From an uncultured Chlorobiaceae bacterium (GTDB taxonomy: Bacteria > Bacteroidota > Chlorobiia > Chlorobiales > Chlorobiaceae): DNA of 64,000 nucleotides. The stretch lies in NCBI GenBank assembly GCA_903994455.1, contig CAJEXI010000001.1, positions 1 to 64,000 on the forward strand, written 5' to 3'. Below, one piece after another: positions 17,399-26,763 of this stretch. The notes below the pieces were generated by a model that did no database searches, was not told the origin of the DNA, and worked only from the letters and a program-made list of their open reading frames with translations. Within the stretch, counting starts at the first letter, position 1; each line of letters begins with the position of its first letter. The translations under genes were made by a program, and so were the position numbers.

Positions 17399-20300
17399 AT
17401 GAGAACTCTATCACAAATCAGTCTAGCAGATGTTGCAGATGCTGTTCGGCGGCTTTCCCCCGATAAAGAAGCTTTTGAATTAATTGCAGGGGTACTTGGT
17501 TTCAAAATAGAGAGTGGTGATGCTCCTGATAAAACAATAAAACCGTTACGATCTTCCCGATATACTGGTGACAGGGAAAAATCAAAAACGGAAATAGCAA
17601 ATCTACCCCAAAACGACGAAGTTCCACCAAAGCCGTCACACAAAGAACCCGACGTGAATTATGAAGGGGATACTGACGGCTCTATTGTTTTCGAAACATT
17701 ATCCTCGGGACATTCCAGGGCGGTTCCTTCATATATTCAACAGTCAGCCCCTCTTGACTCCGCTGCATTTTCATTATCTCCTGCGACGAACCCTCGACCT
17801 TTGTTGCCTCATCACCAAGCCAGGAGCTTTGTATGGGAAATGCTTGCTCAAGATCTGCCTTCAACAGAGATTGATTGCGATGCTATTATCGATCAATTAT
17901 CCAGAGGGATGATTCCTGAATTGCGATTTCTCAAAAGGAAGTCTATTCGAAAAGGAGTTCATCTTCTGGTTGACGAGAGTCCGGTTATGCTGCCCTACCG
18001 CAATGATGTGCTCGACTTGCAGCGCTCTATCAAAAACATCATAGGACCAAGCTTGTCAGGTAATTTCTCTTTCGATGAATTGCCGGACAGAGGTGTTGTG
18101 AAATCTACAGGTAAACCATTATCGAACTATCCTTTTCCCGGCGCAGAAACAACAGTTCTTCTGGTTAGTGATTTTGGCGTTACTCGGCCTTTTGGATACC
18201 AGAATGTTTCAGCTAACGAATGGGCTGACTTTTTGAAGAGGCTTGTGAAATCGAGCTGTCGTGTTATTGTTGTTTCACCCTATGGCGAAGATTGGCTGAG
18301 TAAGTTAGACCACAAAGGGGTTTCAATTGTTCATTGGGGAACAAAGCATCATTCAAACACCAAAGTTTCTGCTAAGGATTTTGCGCGACTTCTTTCTCCG
18401 GCAGCATTATTGGATATGGCCTTTATTCGTGAGGCGCGAATAAAGCTTTTTCCTGAAGCCAGTCCAGGATTGGAAGCCGACCTGCTTTTCAGTTGGATGG
18501 TTGCAGTCTTTAATTCGCGAGTGGTTTCTTTTCGGCAGGAAATGGTTCGGGAGTTGCGAGATGAGCTGATGCTCAAGCCATCTGAATTAAAAAAAGCGCT
18601 AGATTTTTTGAAAGAGTATCGAGAAAAGAATGACACTCAGCCTCAATTACCCGAAAGAATTGCATTCGAGGAGCAATTGGTCACGGATGCCTTGACACAA
18701 AATACATTAAGTGTTGAGCAAGCTTTTGCAAGACTGATTCGTTCTTTAATTGAAGACGACATGAATCCGAAGCTTGCGCGATGGGCAATCGCTGTTGCTG
18801 ATGAATTACCGCAATCGGTCTCTGATGCGCCTTTATACCGCGAACTGCAGCTTGCTGCACAATTAAGGCTTGGAATTATTTCTGAAAATTTCAATACACC
18901 TCATCGTGAAAATGCGTCTGTTGGCAATTGTTCATGGTTGTTACCAACAGATGTAAAGCTTGGAATTCGACGGGAGAAAGGGAAGCTTGTCATTACTGAC
19001 TCTCCACGGGATAAAGATGTGATTATGCGAGTGCCCGGTACCGTGCCACGTCATTTGATAGTCGCGCCTATTGGTAAGCCGAGAATAGCCGTTCAAATCT
19101 GGCCAGAGCGGCCAGATGTTATTCTGCCATTTGCTTTTCCGATGGACATTTTTTCACCATTGTCAGGTGCTCGTTATCGTTTGAAACTAGCCAAGCTTGT
19201 ATTCCCTGAGTTCCTGCCGGATGAGCTTCTGATTTTTATTGGGCACAGCGACGATGCTTCTGCGGAAGCAAATGCCATTCTTGAACTGCTATCGAAGATT
19301 GAGAATGACTTTCGACTGCTGCTGAAATCAAATGGCAATCGTTCAATTTTCAGGCGTATTAGGTTGTGGGAGTGGACACTCGATGCACTGGCGCTAACCG
19401 GCGGCCAGGAGAGGGCTGTTACCCCCGTGTTTAACCATGCCCAGATAGCCATTTTTGTCTTCAAAGACCGGATTGGAAAAGTCACTTGGGAAGAGCTTGA
19501 AAAAGCTATAAAGAGTAGCGCGGAGAAAAATATTCATATTCTGGCTTTTTTTCCTGCGAACTCTCATCTTCAGGGCAAGTATCCAGATGCCCAGGCAAAA
19601 CTGCAGGCAGCCCGTGATTGGGCATTATTACTGGAACGTCAGGCAGAGCTGACGCAGGAGTGGTGCAACTCCGACTCCCGCACAGTAATGCTTTGTCCAA
19701 CTTATCAGGATGCAGAAGAACTCAAAACCATTGTTCGTGAAAAGGTGCGGATTGCTATCGCCGACATTCTTTCCGTCGATATAACCCGCCCGACTGCAGA
19801 GCTGTCAAACCATGCAGAGGAGTTGCGCCGTTATCAGGGGGCGCTGAAAACCGAACTTGGCACCATCAGCCTGCTGGGTACTCATGCGCTTGAGAACATT
19901 CCGGTAACGCTGACCGACACGTTTGTCTCTCTTCGTATTTCCGATACCTGGCGCACCGATATGCGGTGGAACCCCAAAGTCTCTTACGAATCGCAACAGG
20001 AAGAGCGTATTCGTAACTCTGAAGAGGTGGTCAGCCTTGTCTTTGAGACCTTTCCTCTCTTGCTGGTTATTGGCGATCCCGGTTCCGGCAAAACAACCCT
20101 GCTCAAACACTACGCACTTTCATGCCTTGAAAATCAGCACTATACCACACTTGGATTCAAGGAGCCCGTACTGGTTTTTTATCTCCCCTTGCGTGAGCTT
20201 GTCAAGAGTGGGGCCGATTATGATTCACTTCCAGCCAACCTCTTTGCCTGGAGTGAAAAGCACACTCTTCTTATAGCGGAAACCGTTTTCTTTGACTGGC

Positions 20301-22837
20301 TGCATAACTGCCAAACCCTTCTTTTGCTTGATGGCCTTGACGAAATCAGCGACCCGCAGCAGCGCATCAAGGCTTGCGACTGGATTGACCGTATCGTCAC
20401 CGGTTTTGAAAAAGCTAAAGTTGTCGTCACCACCCGTTATACCGGCTACCGGAAAGGTGACGGAATTGAACTCCGTTCTCAGCATGTTCGGGCTGATATC
20501 ATGGACTTTTCAACGGATCAGCAAAAAGAGTTTCTGCAGAAGTGGTTCATGTCGGTCTTGTGCCGCGAGCTTCGCCCTGCAACAAAAACCTTGCAAGCGT
20601 GGAGAGAGGAGCAGGCAAAAAAGGCAGCAGAGAAAGCCGCCACCATTATTGCGTTTCTGGAGAGGGAAGAGAACCAGAGCTTGCGACTGCTGGCCGCCGT
20701 TCCCATGCTGTTGCAGATTATGGCGATACTCTGGAAAGATCGTCAGTATCTGCCCAAAACCCGTTCAGAGTTGTACAATGCCGCCGTGAACTATATCCTC
20801 GACTATCGCGACCGCCAAAAAGAGATTTATCCCCTGCTCGGCGCTGAAGATGCCCGGCGAGTTTTGACACCGGTGTCACTCTGGATGCAGGAAGAACTCG
20901 AAAAGGATGAGGCCGATAAAGCACTGATGCAGGCAGAGATGCAGAAACACCTGAAAACGCTTCATCAGCCCCCTTCAGTCGAGAATTTCTGTGATAACCT
21001 GATTGATCGTGCCGGGTTGCTGGTGGCTTATGGTGATAAGGAGTACCGGTTCCGGCACAAATCATTCAGGGAGTACATGGCAAGCGTACAGCTTGTGAAA
21101 AATATTCATAAGCCGGGTTATCTCGACATGTTGGTGAGCCATTTTGGCGACAACTGGTGGGAAGAGACACTTATTTTTTTTATTGGACAAATTGATGAGG
21201 AGATATTTGATGCCTTTATGCAACGACTTTTCGATTCGCCAATCAGTGCAGTTTTTTCACAAAAGCAACAGGATTTGCTGATTACCCTTGTACAGGAAGC
21301 ACCGGAGAAAAAAATAGATGCATTACAAAAGAAATTGCTTGATCCAGAAACTACTTTTAACCGGCAGGGATATTTGCTGGAGTGCCTCAAAGTCATCGGA
21401 ACACCTGCAGTGCTTGATGTCTTGTATCAGTTTATATTAATGATACGTACCAAATACATTGACACTGCTATTCGAGTGGAGGATATAATCATTTCTATGA
21501 GAGGAAAAATACCTGCTCCTGATCTTGACGATGAATCCACCTATAACGAAATCCCTGTAAAATATGTTCACCATACAGATTCTCGCCTGAGAAATGAAGT
21601 TTTTGCAATTGAATTGTTAAAAAATAATATTTATTTGCAAAAAAAAGAAAATGGTCGAATTACCGTTATCATAGATCGTAATGATGTTCAAAATGCGGTC
21701 ATAACAAGCAGAGCAAAAGGAAATATATGCAAGAAATTTATTACTGAAAATAATAAAAAGCAACTAGTTCAAAAGGATAAAGAAATACACGATTTTTTAA
21801 GTGAAACAATAAATAATAAAAAGCAATACGAAATAAATTTATCTCAACTAAAAATACCATTAAGATGGGCTTCAGGTGGAGTGTTTTCTGTTGTTAGATA
21901 TAAAGGGAAAAAATGGACACCATTCTTTTTCAGAGATGTGAAACCTTTTGGATGGAATATATCACTTGGTGCTTCAGAACGTCATTTTTCCAAAGATGGA
22001 AAATCGTTAATAAGTCTTAACAGCGAGCTTACTAATCCGTGGAAGTTTATAGCAAGAGAGTTTCTTGAAGAAACTCTGGTATTAAATCGAGAACCAGCAA
22101 AAACAAAAGATCAAATAGCAAAAAAATTTACATTTGGTATTACAGATATACGTCAACAAAGAGAGGACGCATTAAAATTTATTAATGCTCATATCGAATG
22201 TAGAAGAAAATATGATAATTTAAGAATTATCACTACCCAGGAAAAACTTGAGCCTGCTAATTATGATGTACGGACTAGATTACAGGCAACTAATACTGAT
22301 CTCATAATTCGTCGTGAAGGTGAAGATACATTCCATGATGATGTGTTGGTATGTTTCAACTTATTAGAATTAGGAATTGAAATAGTTAAAATTGCAGAAT
22401 ATGATCTTGCAGATACTGACTATTTATTAGATGGTGAAATATTAGAACATTACGATGGGAATAGTAAGTTGATTCAAGAGCTTGTACGAATGCCTTTTGC
22501 GTTAATATCTCACAGTTATTTAGAGAATACATTTGGTGGTGATTTTGAGCCAAATTATACTATGGATACTGCACAGCCATCAATTATAGGCAAGCCTATT
22601 CAGTCTGAAGATATACATATCTTTGATTGGGATGTAATTCAAAGGGTTAAAATTTTAAAAGGTGATCTTGATCCGATCGGTATAGAAAAAAAACGCTATG
22701 AAGGATGGTACAAACAATTCAAACAATATTTTCTTGATGACAATGATAATCCTACGACTAAGAATCCTTCACTTCTGTTTACTCCTGCTTCCGCAAAAAT
22801 CGTAACTACATATTTTGCAAATAAAAAAGGGAAATAA
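17399..22837 (+). CDS. Giant vWA-like / NACHT / Nudix-like STAND protein, 1812 aa
   Basis: Parts in order: a short helical N-terminus; a low-complexity linker (~45-150); a vWA-like domain with VHLLVDESPVML (~186-197) and TTVLLVSDFG (~248-258), where the metal site DxSxS is degenerate; a middle region (~605-800, LLIFIGHSDD) resembling the DUF4062-type part found before NACHT domains; a NACHT ATPase with Walker A GDPGSGKTT (891-899) and Walker B LLLLDGLDE (974-982); a winged-helix/helical part ending RHKSFREYMAS (~1219); and a C-terminal region with a Nudix-like strand GGVFSVVRYKG (~1491) and REFLEET (1553-1559). The start has AGGA about 10 bp upstream. As a STAND protein it probably senses a trigger and oligomerises; the partners are the MoxR and TIR genes. 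Composition turns strongly AT-rich after ~21.3 kb. Confidence 0.75.
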   Translation: MRTLSQISLADVADAVRRLSPDKEAFELIAGVLGFKIESGDAPDKTIKPLRSSRYTGDREKSKTEIANLPQNDEVPPKPSHKEPDVNYEGDTDGSIVFETLSSGHSRAVPSYIQQSAPLDSAAFSLSPATNPRPLLPHHQARSFVWEMLAQDLPSTEIDCDAIIDQLSRGMIPELRFLKRKSIRKGVHLLVDESPVMLPYRNDVLDLQRSIKNIIGPSLSGNFSFDELPDRGVVKSTGKPLSNYPFPGAETTVLLVSDFGVTRPFGYQNVSANEWADFLKRLVKSSCRVIVVSPYGEDWLSKLDHKGVSIVHWGTKHHSNTKVSAKDFARLLSPAALLDMAFIREARIKLFPEASPGLEADLLFSWMVAVFNSRVVSFRQEMVRELRDELMLKPSELKKALDFLKEYREKNDTQPQLPERIAFEEQLVTDALTQNTLSVEQAFARLIRSLIEDDMNPKLARWAIAVADELPQSVSDAPLYRELQLAAQLRLGIISENFNTPHRENASVGNCSWLLPTDVKLGIRREKGKLVITDSPRDKDVIMRVPGTVPRHLIVAPIGKPRIAVQIWPERPDVILPFAFPMDIFSPLSGARYRLKLAKLVFPEFLPDELLIFIGHSDDASAEANAILELLSKIENDFRLLLKSNGNRSIFRRIRLWEWTLDALALTGGQERAVTPVFNHAQIAIFVFKDRIGKVTWEELEKAIKSSAEKNIHILAFFPANSHLQGKYPDAQAKLQAARDWALLLERQAELTQEWCNSDSRTVMLCPTYQDAEELKTIVREKVRIAIADILSVDITRPTAELSNHAEELRRYQGALKTELGTISLLGTHALENIPVTLTDTFVSLRISDTWRTDMRWNPKVSYESQQEERIRNSEEVVSLVFETFPLLLVIGDPGSGKTTLLKHYALSCLENQHYTTLGFKEPVLVFYLPLRELVKSGADYDSLPANLFAWSEKHTLLIAETVFFDWLHNCQTLLLLDGLDEISDPQQRIKACDWIDRIVTGFEKAKVVVTTRYTGYRKGDGIELRSQHVRADIMDFSTDQQKEFLQKWFMSVLCRELRPATKTLQAWREEQAKKAAEKAATIIAFLEREENQSLRLLAAVPMLLQIMAILWKDRQYLPKTRSELYNAAVNYILDYRDRQKEIYPLLGAEDARRVLTPVSLWMQEELEKDEADKALMQAEMQKHLKTLHQPPSVENFCDNLIDRAGLLVAYGDKEYRFRHKSFREYMASVQLVKNIHKPGYLDMLVSHFGDNWWEETLIFFIGQIDEEIFDAFMQRLFDSPISAVFSQKQQDLLITLVQEAPEKKIDALQKKLLDPETTFNRQGYLLECLKVIGTPAVLDVLYQFILMIRTKYIDTAIRVEDIIISMRGKIPAPDLDDESTYNEIPVKYVHHTDSRLRNEVFAIELLKNNIYLQKKENGRITVIIDRNDVQNAVITSRAKGNICKKFITENNKKQLVQKDKEIHDFLSETINNKKQYEINLSQLKIPLRWASGGVFSVVRYKGKKWTPFFFRDVKPFGWNISLGASERHFSKDGKSLISLNSELTNPWKFIAREFLEETLVLNREPAKTKDQIAKKFTFGITDIRQQREDALKFINAHIECRRKYDNLRIITTQEKLEPANYDVRTRLQATNTDLIIRREGEDTFHDDVLVCFNLLELGIEIVKIAEYDLADTDYLLDGEILEHYDGNSKLIQELVRMPFALISHSYLENTFGGDFEPNYTMDTAQPSIIGKPIQSEDIHIFDWDVIQRVKILKGDLDPIGIEKKRYEGWYKQFKQYFLDDNDNPTTKNPSLLFTPASAKIVTTYFANKKGK

Positions 22838-22983
22838 TTTAAGATCTACACTATTCGATGAAATTGGGTTTTCCCAAAAGAAATAATGGTTATTTCATTG
22901 AAGAAACATCAAACTTTTGATAAAAAACGTGATGTTCCATGGATTTCAAGTTCCCAAGGAAGTAATGCTTTAAACTCAGAACA

Positions 22984-24075
22984 ATGATCAAGTCAATAAC
23001 CCTTGAAAACTTTATGGGCTACAGCAAATTCGACAGTAAAGAATTTGCATCCGTAAATGTCATTATCGGGAAAAATGATACCGGCAAAACGGCTTTGCTG
23101 AAATTGCTGTACGGCGCAGCAAAAACCGTTGATATTTACAGCCGACGGTCACAAAACAGTGACGTTGAACTCAAAAAGCTGTTAGCTGAAAAACTGTTGG
23201 ATACTTTTCAGCCAGGCAAGAAAGGCTTGGGTGAGCTGGTCAGTAAAATCACAAAAGAAAAACTCTCCGTGGATATTGAGTTTAAACACTCTGAGTTATC
23301 TTATGAAGACCGCCTGCATTTTACTTTTGGCGATTCTACAACCAACACCATTGTGGATTGCCAGAAAAGTATAAAACCGATTTCAGAATACTTTCGCTGT
23401 TTATTTATTCCGGCAAAAGAGGTGCTTACCTCCTTAAAAGCCATAAGAGCAACGCGGGATAATCTGGAGATGCCAGGCTTTGACGATACGTATCTTGATT
23501 TAATCAGGGCATTGGTGATTCCTGCACAACGAGGGAATATTACTGCAGAACTCAAGGATGTCAATAAAAGGCTTGAGGATCTTTTTGAGGGGCAGATTGA
23601 GCAGCAAAGTGATGATGATTTCCTCTTCAAAAAAGGGAACACCGAGTTTCCTATCCAGCTCACCGCAGAGGGAGTCAAAAAGATCGGGATACTGACCACC
23701 CTGATTCGTAATCGGCAACTCAATGCCAATTCGTTACTGTTTTTGGATGAACCTGAAACGACTCTCCATCCTGAAGCGGCAAGAGAGCTGGTTGAAATGC
23801 TGATGCTGATGGCAAAATCAGGTATCCAGATATTTCTTGCTACCCATAACTATTTTGTTTTAAAGCAACTGCATCTTTCTGCAAGACGGGATAACGTAAC
23901 AACAAACTGCTATTCACTGAGTCGAGAGAGGGGGCGGTCACTTGCTTATGCGGTGTATGATCTGAAAAGTGAGTTCCCTGAGAATCCTATTTCTGATGAA
24001 GCGATCAGGATGTCAGACGAAGAGGTGAAGCTTGATTTAGCATTTGATTATGCCAAAATTTCCTTTTGTTCCTGA
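22984..24075 (+). CDS. OLD/RecF-like AAA ATPase
   Basis: The 363-residue ATPase has Walker A GKNDTGKT (29-36) after an N-terminal MIKSITLENFMGY strand, Walker B LLFLDEPETTLHP, and a following LATHNYFVLKQL H-loop. This is the SMC/RecF/OLD architecture without a TOPRIM domain. It starts 146 bp after the NACHT gene and its 3' end overlaps a short gene at 24050. Such ATPases are usually the first gene of two-gene defence modules, in which the second gene is the effector. Here the second gene is a stub, so the pair is probably dead or rebuilt. It could also be an extra member of the NACHT cluster, but the gap and different codon style argue for a separate module. Confidence 0.7.
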   Translation: MIKSITLENFMGYSKFDSKEFASVNVIIGKNDTGKTALLKLLYGAAKTVDIYSRRSQNSDVELKKLLAEKLLDTFQPGKKGLGELVSKITKEKLSVDIEFKHSELSYEDRLHFTFGDSTTNTIVDCQKSIKPISEYFRCLFIPAKEVLTSLKAIRATRDNLEMPGFDDTYLDLIRALVIPAQRGNITAELKDVNKRLEDLFEGQIEQQSDDDFLFKKGNTEFPIQLTAEGVKKIGILTTLIRNRQLNANSLLFLDEPETTLHPEAARELVEMLMLMAKSGIQIFLATHNYFVLKQLHLSARRDNVTTNCYSLSRERGRSLAYAVYDLKSEFPENPISDEAIRMSDEEVKLDLAFDYAKISFCS

Positions 24076-24265
24076 TGATCACACCAAATTTAATGTGGTC
24101 ACTATTGTCCATTGTAACAGAGCACAGAAACCTGATATCCAGTTATTGAATGAGCAGTTCAGGCGGAAATTCAAACCTTATGCAGTATTGTTTGGCATTA
24201 CCAGTTATTCAGTTGTGGAACATTCCGCCGCCCTCAGATGTATTCCGAATAATATGGTTGTGTAA
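24050..24265 (+). CDS. Truncated partner of the OLD-like ATPase
   Basis: A 71-codon frame overlaps the ATPase gene by 26 bp, starting MPKFPFVPDDHTKFN at ATG 24050 (an in-frame TTG lies 6 bp earlier). The first ~18 residues look like the start of a partner protein. The rest (CNRAQKPDIQLLNEQFRRKF ... IPNNMVV) does not fit that pattern, and its tail resembles a second fragment ending near 25336. I read it as the front of an effector gene joined to unrelated remnant sequence. Function cannot be given. Confidence 0.4.
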   Translation: MPKFPFVPDDHTKFNVVTIVHCNRAQKPDIQLLNEQFRRKFKPYAVLFGITSYSVVEHSAALRCIPNNMVV

Positions 24266-24732
24266 ATGAGCTGCCATGGGGGCTATATTTGCACTGCCGT
24301 AAATTATGAGTATGAGGAGGAGGCTGGACGGCAAGGAACGGGACAAAAGGAAAATGCGTTTGTTATGGTTGTTGTCTCAACTTTATCACAAAGCAGAGGC
24401 TTCTTATTCAAATAGCCATTGATTTGCCCAATGATTTTGTCTACTGGCTGGGGTACTCTTAACTTATCGCCTCACATCGCAAGTATTTTGGAGACTGCGT
24501 CTTAAACCTTGAACTTTGAACCTTGAATTTTGATTGGATTGCCTCAAAATAATCCACTGACTGAAGATACTGTGAGGCGGTTGAATGTTTGCCAGTTTTT
24601 ATAATCCCTGCGCAAAGACTGTTTGAATTCGGTTAAAAAATGTATAATTACAGCAAGTGCTCCTTTTGCTGAGCATAAGGCACAAGAATCGGAAGAGCTT
24701 TGTAAAGAAGTTATAAAGAAGGGAGAATGTCC
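24266..24732. other. Gene-free stretch with remnants
   Basis: I see no convincing gene in these 467 bp. They hold a five-unit heptamer tract (24501-24535), a short coding-like phrase (AIDLPNDFVYWLGYS, near 24415-24462) that may be a gene remnant, and the upstream region of the toxin-antitoxin pair. Confidence 0.5.
24501..24535. repeat. Heptamer tandem repeat (cttgaac), 5 units
   Basis: Five imperfect 7-bp units: cttaaac, cttgaac, tttgaac, cttgaat, tttgatt. The same unit occurs six times at 26764-26805. Confidence 0.85.
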
Positions 24733-24963
24733 ATGAGTATCTATCAATCGACTCTTGCTGAAATATCAAAAATGGCACTCTCAGAAAAAATCTCTCTCGT
24801 TGAAGAGATCTGGGATACTATCGTGAAAGATGGTGAATATCCTGAATTAACAGAGCAGCAGTCTGCCGAGCTGAACAGAAGAATGAATTCATATCATGCG
24901 AACCCATCTCAGGGTAGACTGTGGAGTGACATTAAGAATGAGTATTGGAATAGCGCCAAATAG
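24733..24963 (+). CDS. Antitoxin, putative addiction module component (TIGR02574-like)
   Basis: The 76-residue protein MSIYQSTLAEISKMALSEKI has the typical phrase EKISLVEEIWDTI and the helical region ELTEQQSAELNRRM of this antitoxin family. A start at 24727 would add MetSer, but the aagggag at 24720-24726 is too close to it, so 24733 is preferred. The toxin gene starts 3 bp after its stop codon. Antitoxins of this family bind the ParE/RelE-like toxin and repress their own promoter. Both genes look intact, unlike most of their neighbours, as expected if loss of the pair is harmful. Confidence 0.8.
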   Translation: MSIYQSTLAEISKMALSEKISLVEEIWDTIVKDGEYPELTEQQSAELNRRMNSYHANPSQGRLWSDIKNEYWNSAK

Positions 24964-24966
24964 CTG

Positions 24967-25260
24967 ATGAGGAGTGTGCGATTTTATCCCGATGCGGAAT
25001 TGGAATTAACAGACGCACGGCAATGGTATGCTCTTAAAAAAGAAGGGCTTGATGCTGAATTCATGCTTTGTATCGATGAAGCCCTTTCGATAATAGTGCA
25101 GAACCCTTTTCTGTTTCCATTGTCGTTAAAAAAAACGCGAAAAACCCTCGTGAGAAAGTTTCCCTATATCATTTATTACGCAGTTGGAGCCGAAGAGATT
25201 GTGATAGTTGCTGTATTTCATACGAAACGAGACCCAAAACATTGGCAAAGAAGGCGTTGA
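24967..25260 (+). CDS. RelE/ParE-family toxin
   Basis: The 97-residue protein has the RelE/ParE fold signature: an early YPDAELELTDARQWY helix, a middle helix followed by FPLSLKKTRKTLVRKFPYIIYY, and a final strand IVIVAVFHTKRDPKHWQRR with the usual basic end. It is preceded by its antitoxin (3-bp spacing). Family members inhibit either gyrase or translation; the sequence alone does not decide which. Length matches the family (~95-100 aa), so it is probably functional. Confidence 0.8.
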   Translation: MRSVRFYPDAELELTDARQWYALKKEGLDAEFMLCIDEALSIIVQNPFLFPLSLKKTRKTLVRKFPYIIYYAVGAEEIVIVAVFHTKRDPKHWQRRR

Positions 25261-25392
25261 GTTATGATCTTCCGATATTTTGTTGAACCTTATGGATTCT
25301 TATGCTGTCTGCGGCCGAATAATATGGTGGCTTAACAGAATGCCAATAGATGTAAATTATTTTATCATTAGATGATAGTAATAAAGAAATGA

Positions 25393-25826
25393 GAGCCGGA
25401 TCTGCTGGTTGAGTTGCTGGAGAAGGCCTGGCCCGAGATGCTGATCCAGATGATTGTAGCGGTTGCCGAGCATCGCCCCGATGTTCGTGGTGCATACCTG
25501 GACTACCTGAAGAAACATCTCTGCCTTTCCACCGCGCAGAAGAGCGAGTCGGAAGGCGAGATCATCATGGGCCGCTGGGATGAGTTGTATCCCGACCTGC
25601 AGGAATTCTACGAATATGGTGGCGGTGATTATCACAGCGAAAAGAGTATGCCAGGTAGGCCGAAATTATGGTTAAAGTTCGAGATATGCTGCTCAATGTC
25701 ATCAAGGATGAAGCCAGATGGAAAGTGTTTGCCAGCAAGGTGAAGGGTGATAACTTCCGCCGCCCGGCATTCCAGGAAGAGTTTGGCAGGGTTATTGCTG
25801 GATGGGAGGAGCTGGTTCTTGCATAG
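25393..25826 (+). pseudogene. C-terminal remnant of a conserved hypothetical protein, two lesions
   Basis: The frame after a TGA at 25390 reads EPDLLVELLEKAWPEMLIQM on to YGGGDYHSEK. A missing base near 25640 then shifts the frame. In the next frame EYAR is followed by a TAG (25656-25658, probably once CAG) and then [12 protein letters not shown] to a stop at 25826. The joined sequence is a clean protein end, so this is a decayed gene with a frameshift, a nonsense codon and a lost N-terminus. I do not know its function; the style recalls hypothetical proteins that are repeated in green sulfur bacterial genomes. Confidence 0.6.
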
Positions 25827-25912
25827 AACACTCATTTTTCAATCGAGTGAGTTCATATACTGAACATCCGGTCAATCCTCTGGCACTCATTGTAGAACGG
25901 TAAAGCAATGCA

Positions 25913-26231
25913 ATGCATAAAAATCATTTGAACACTCTTGAGGTGGACTATCCGGTTGAAAAGATTGGTACTCTCAATACAATACACCCGCCAGCTCGCC
26001 CGAGAGGCTGAAAAGCTTTATGCGCTCGAAGTTGATGCGATAATAAAAGCTCAGGATAGCAATCCCGAGCGGATTCAGCACTGCCTTGATGGCGTTGTTG
26101 ATTTTTGCTTTGACGACAATATGCTGCTGTTATTCAAAAAGCTCTGCCGTCATTATTATGTCATCGACCCTGTCGCTACAAGTGATTATGTCTACAGTTA
26201 CAAGGAGATGTGGGACAATAACGATGCTTGA
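25913..26231 (+). pseudogene. Hypothetical protein, probably frameshifted near its start
   Basis: From ATG 25913 the frame reads MHKNHLNTLEVDYPVEKIG, then meets a stop at about 26011. The next frame carries a natural-looking protein (YTRQLAREAEKLYALEVDAI ... DYVYSYKEMWDNNDA) to 26231. The easiest reading is one protein of about 105 residues with a 1-bp shift near 25980. A TTG start at 25938 in the second frame is the alternative. Family and function unknown; the part with paired aromatic and Asp residues (VDFCFDDNMLLLFKKLCRHY) is distinctive enough for a search. Confidence 0.45.
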
Positions 26232-26312
26232 CTGGCAAGTTACTCTTCTTGTTAACGTTCTGACAACGGAAGACCATAAGGGTTCACTTGTTTACGTTGT
26301 TATTTGAGCAGT

Positions 26313-26555
26313 TCAATGTGCTCGATAGCTGGCGATCAGTTCGTCGGATGCCTGGGGATCATACTCGACTGGAAAATCATTCAACAGTTGTCGTTGGTCA
26401 GTTGGTGTGATCGAAGGCAAGGAAAGTGTGTCATCGCGTCTGGACTCACGACGGAATTGGGGATCGTCAATAATCACCCGTATCCGTGTATCAGACGAAA
26501 TATGATGTGCCGTCATATCATGGACAAAATTTTGTACCGTTGTGCGTACTTCCAT
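26313..26555 (-). CDS. Small hypothetical protein, 80 aa, antitoxin-like
   Basis: It starts MEVRTTVQNFVHDMTAHHIS with a strong ribosome site (ggaggaaacgct before the ATG), which makes it a real gene despite its size. It is acidic, with a phrase RIRVIIDDP and a C-terminal region that looks unstructured. Size, composition and location among toxin-antitoxin genes suggest an antitoxin, but no toxin gene follows it on the minus strand; the next 90 bp in that direction hold only short frames. Function unproven. Confidence 0.55.
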   Translation of the reverse strand: MEVRTTVQNFVHDMTAHHISSDTRIRVIIDDPQFRRESRRDDTLSLPSITPTDQRQLLNDFPVEYDPQASDELIASYRAH

Positions 26556-26763
26556 AGCGTTTCCTCCATTATTACAGTTTGTTGGGGAAATGTCAATTCA
26601 AAACACTGGCGTATATTTTTTACAATCTACCCTCACATCAGAGAAAAGGCTTACCTTCCAATATATAGTTTTTCATGGAGTGTAACGTCGCTCATGGCAA
26701 GATGGTTTAGTACGGAACAAGCCGCCATTATTGCTGATCCGCCGGTTACATTATTGTATTCGT

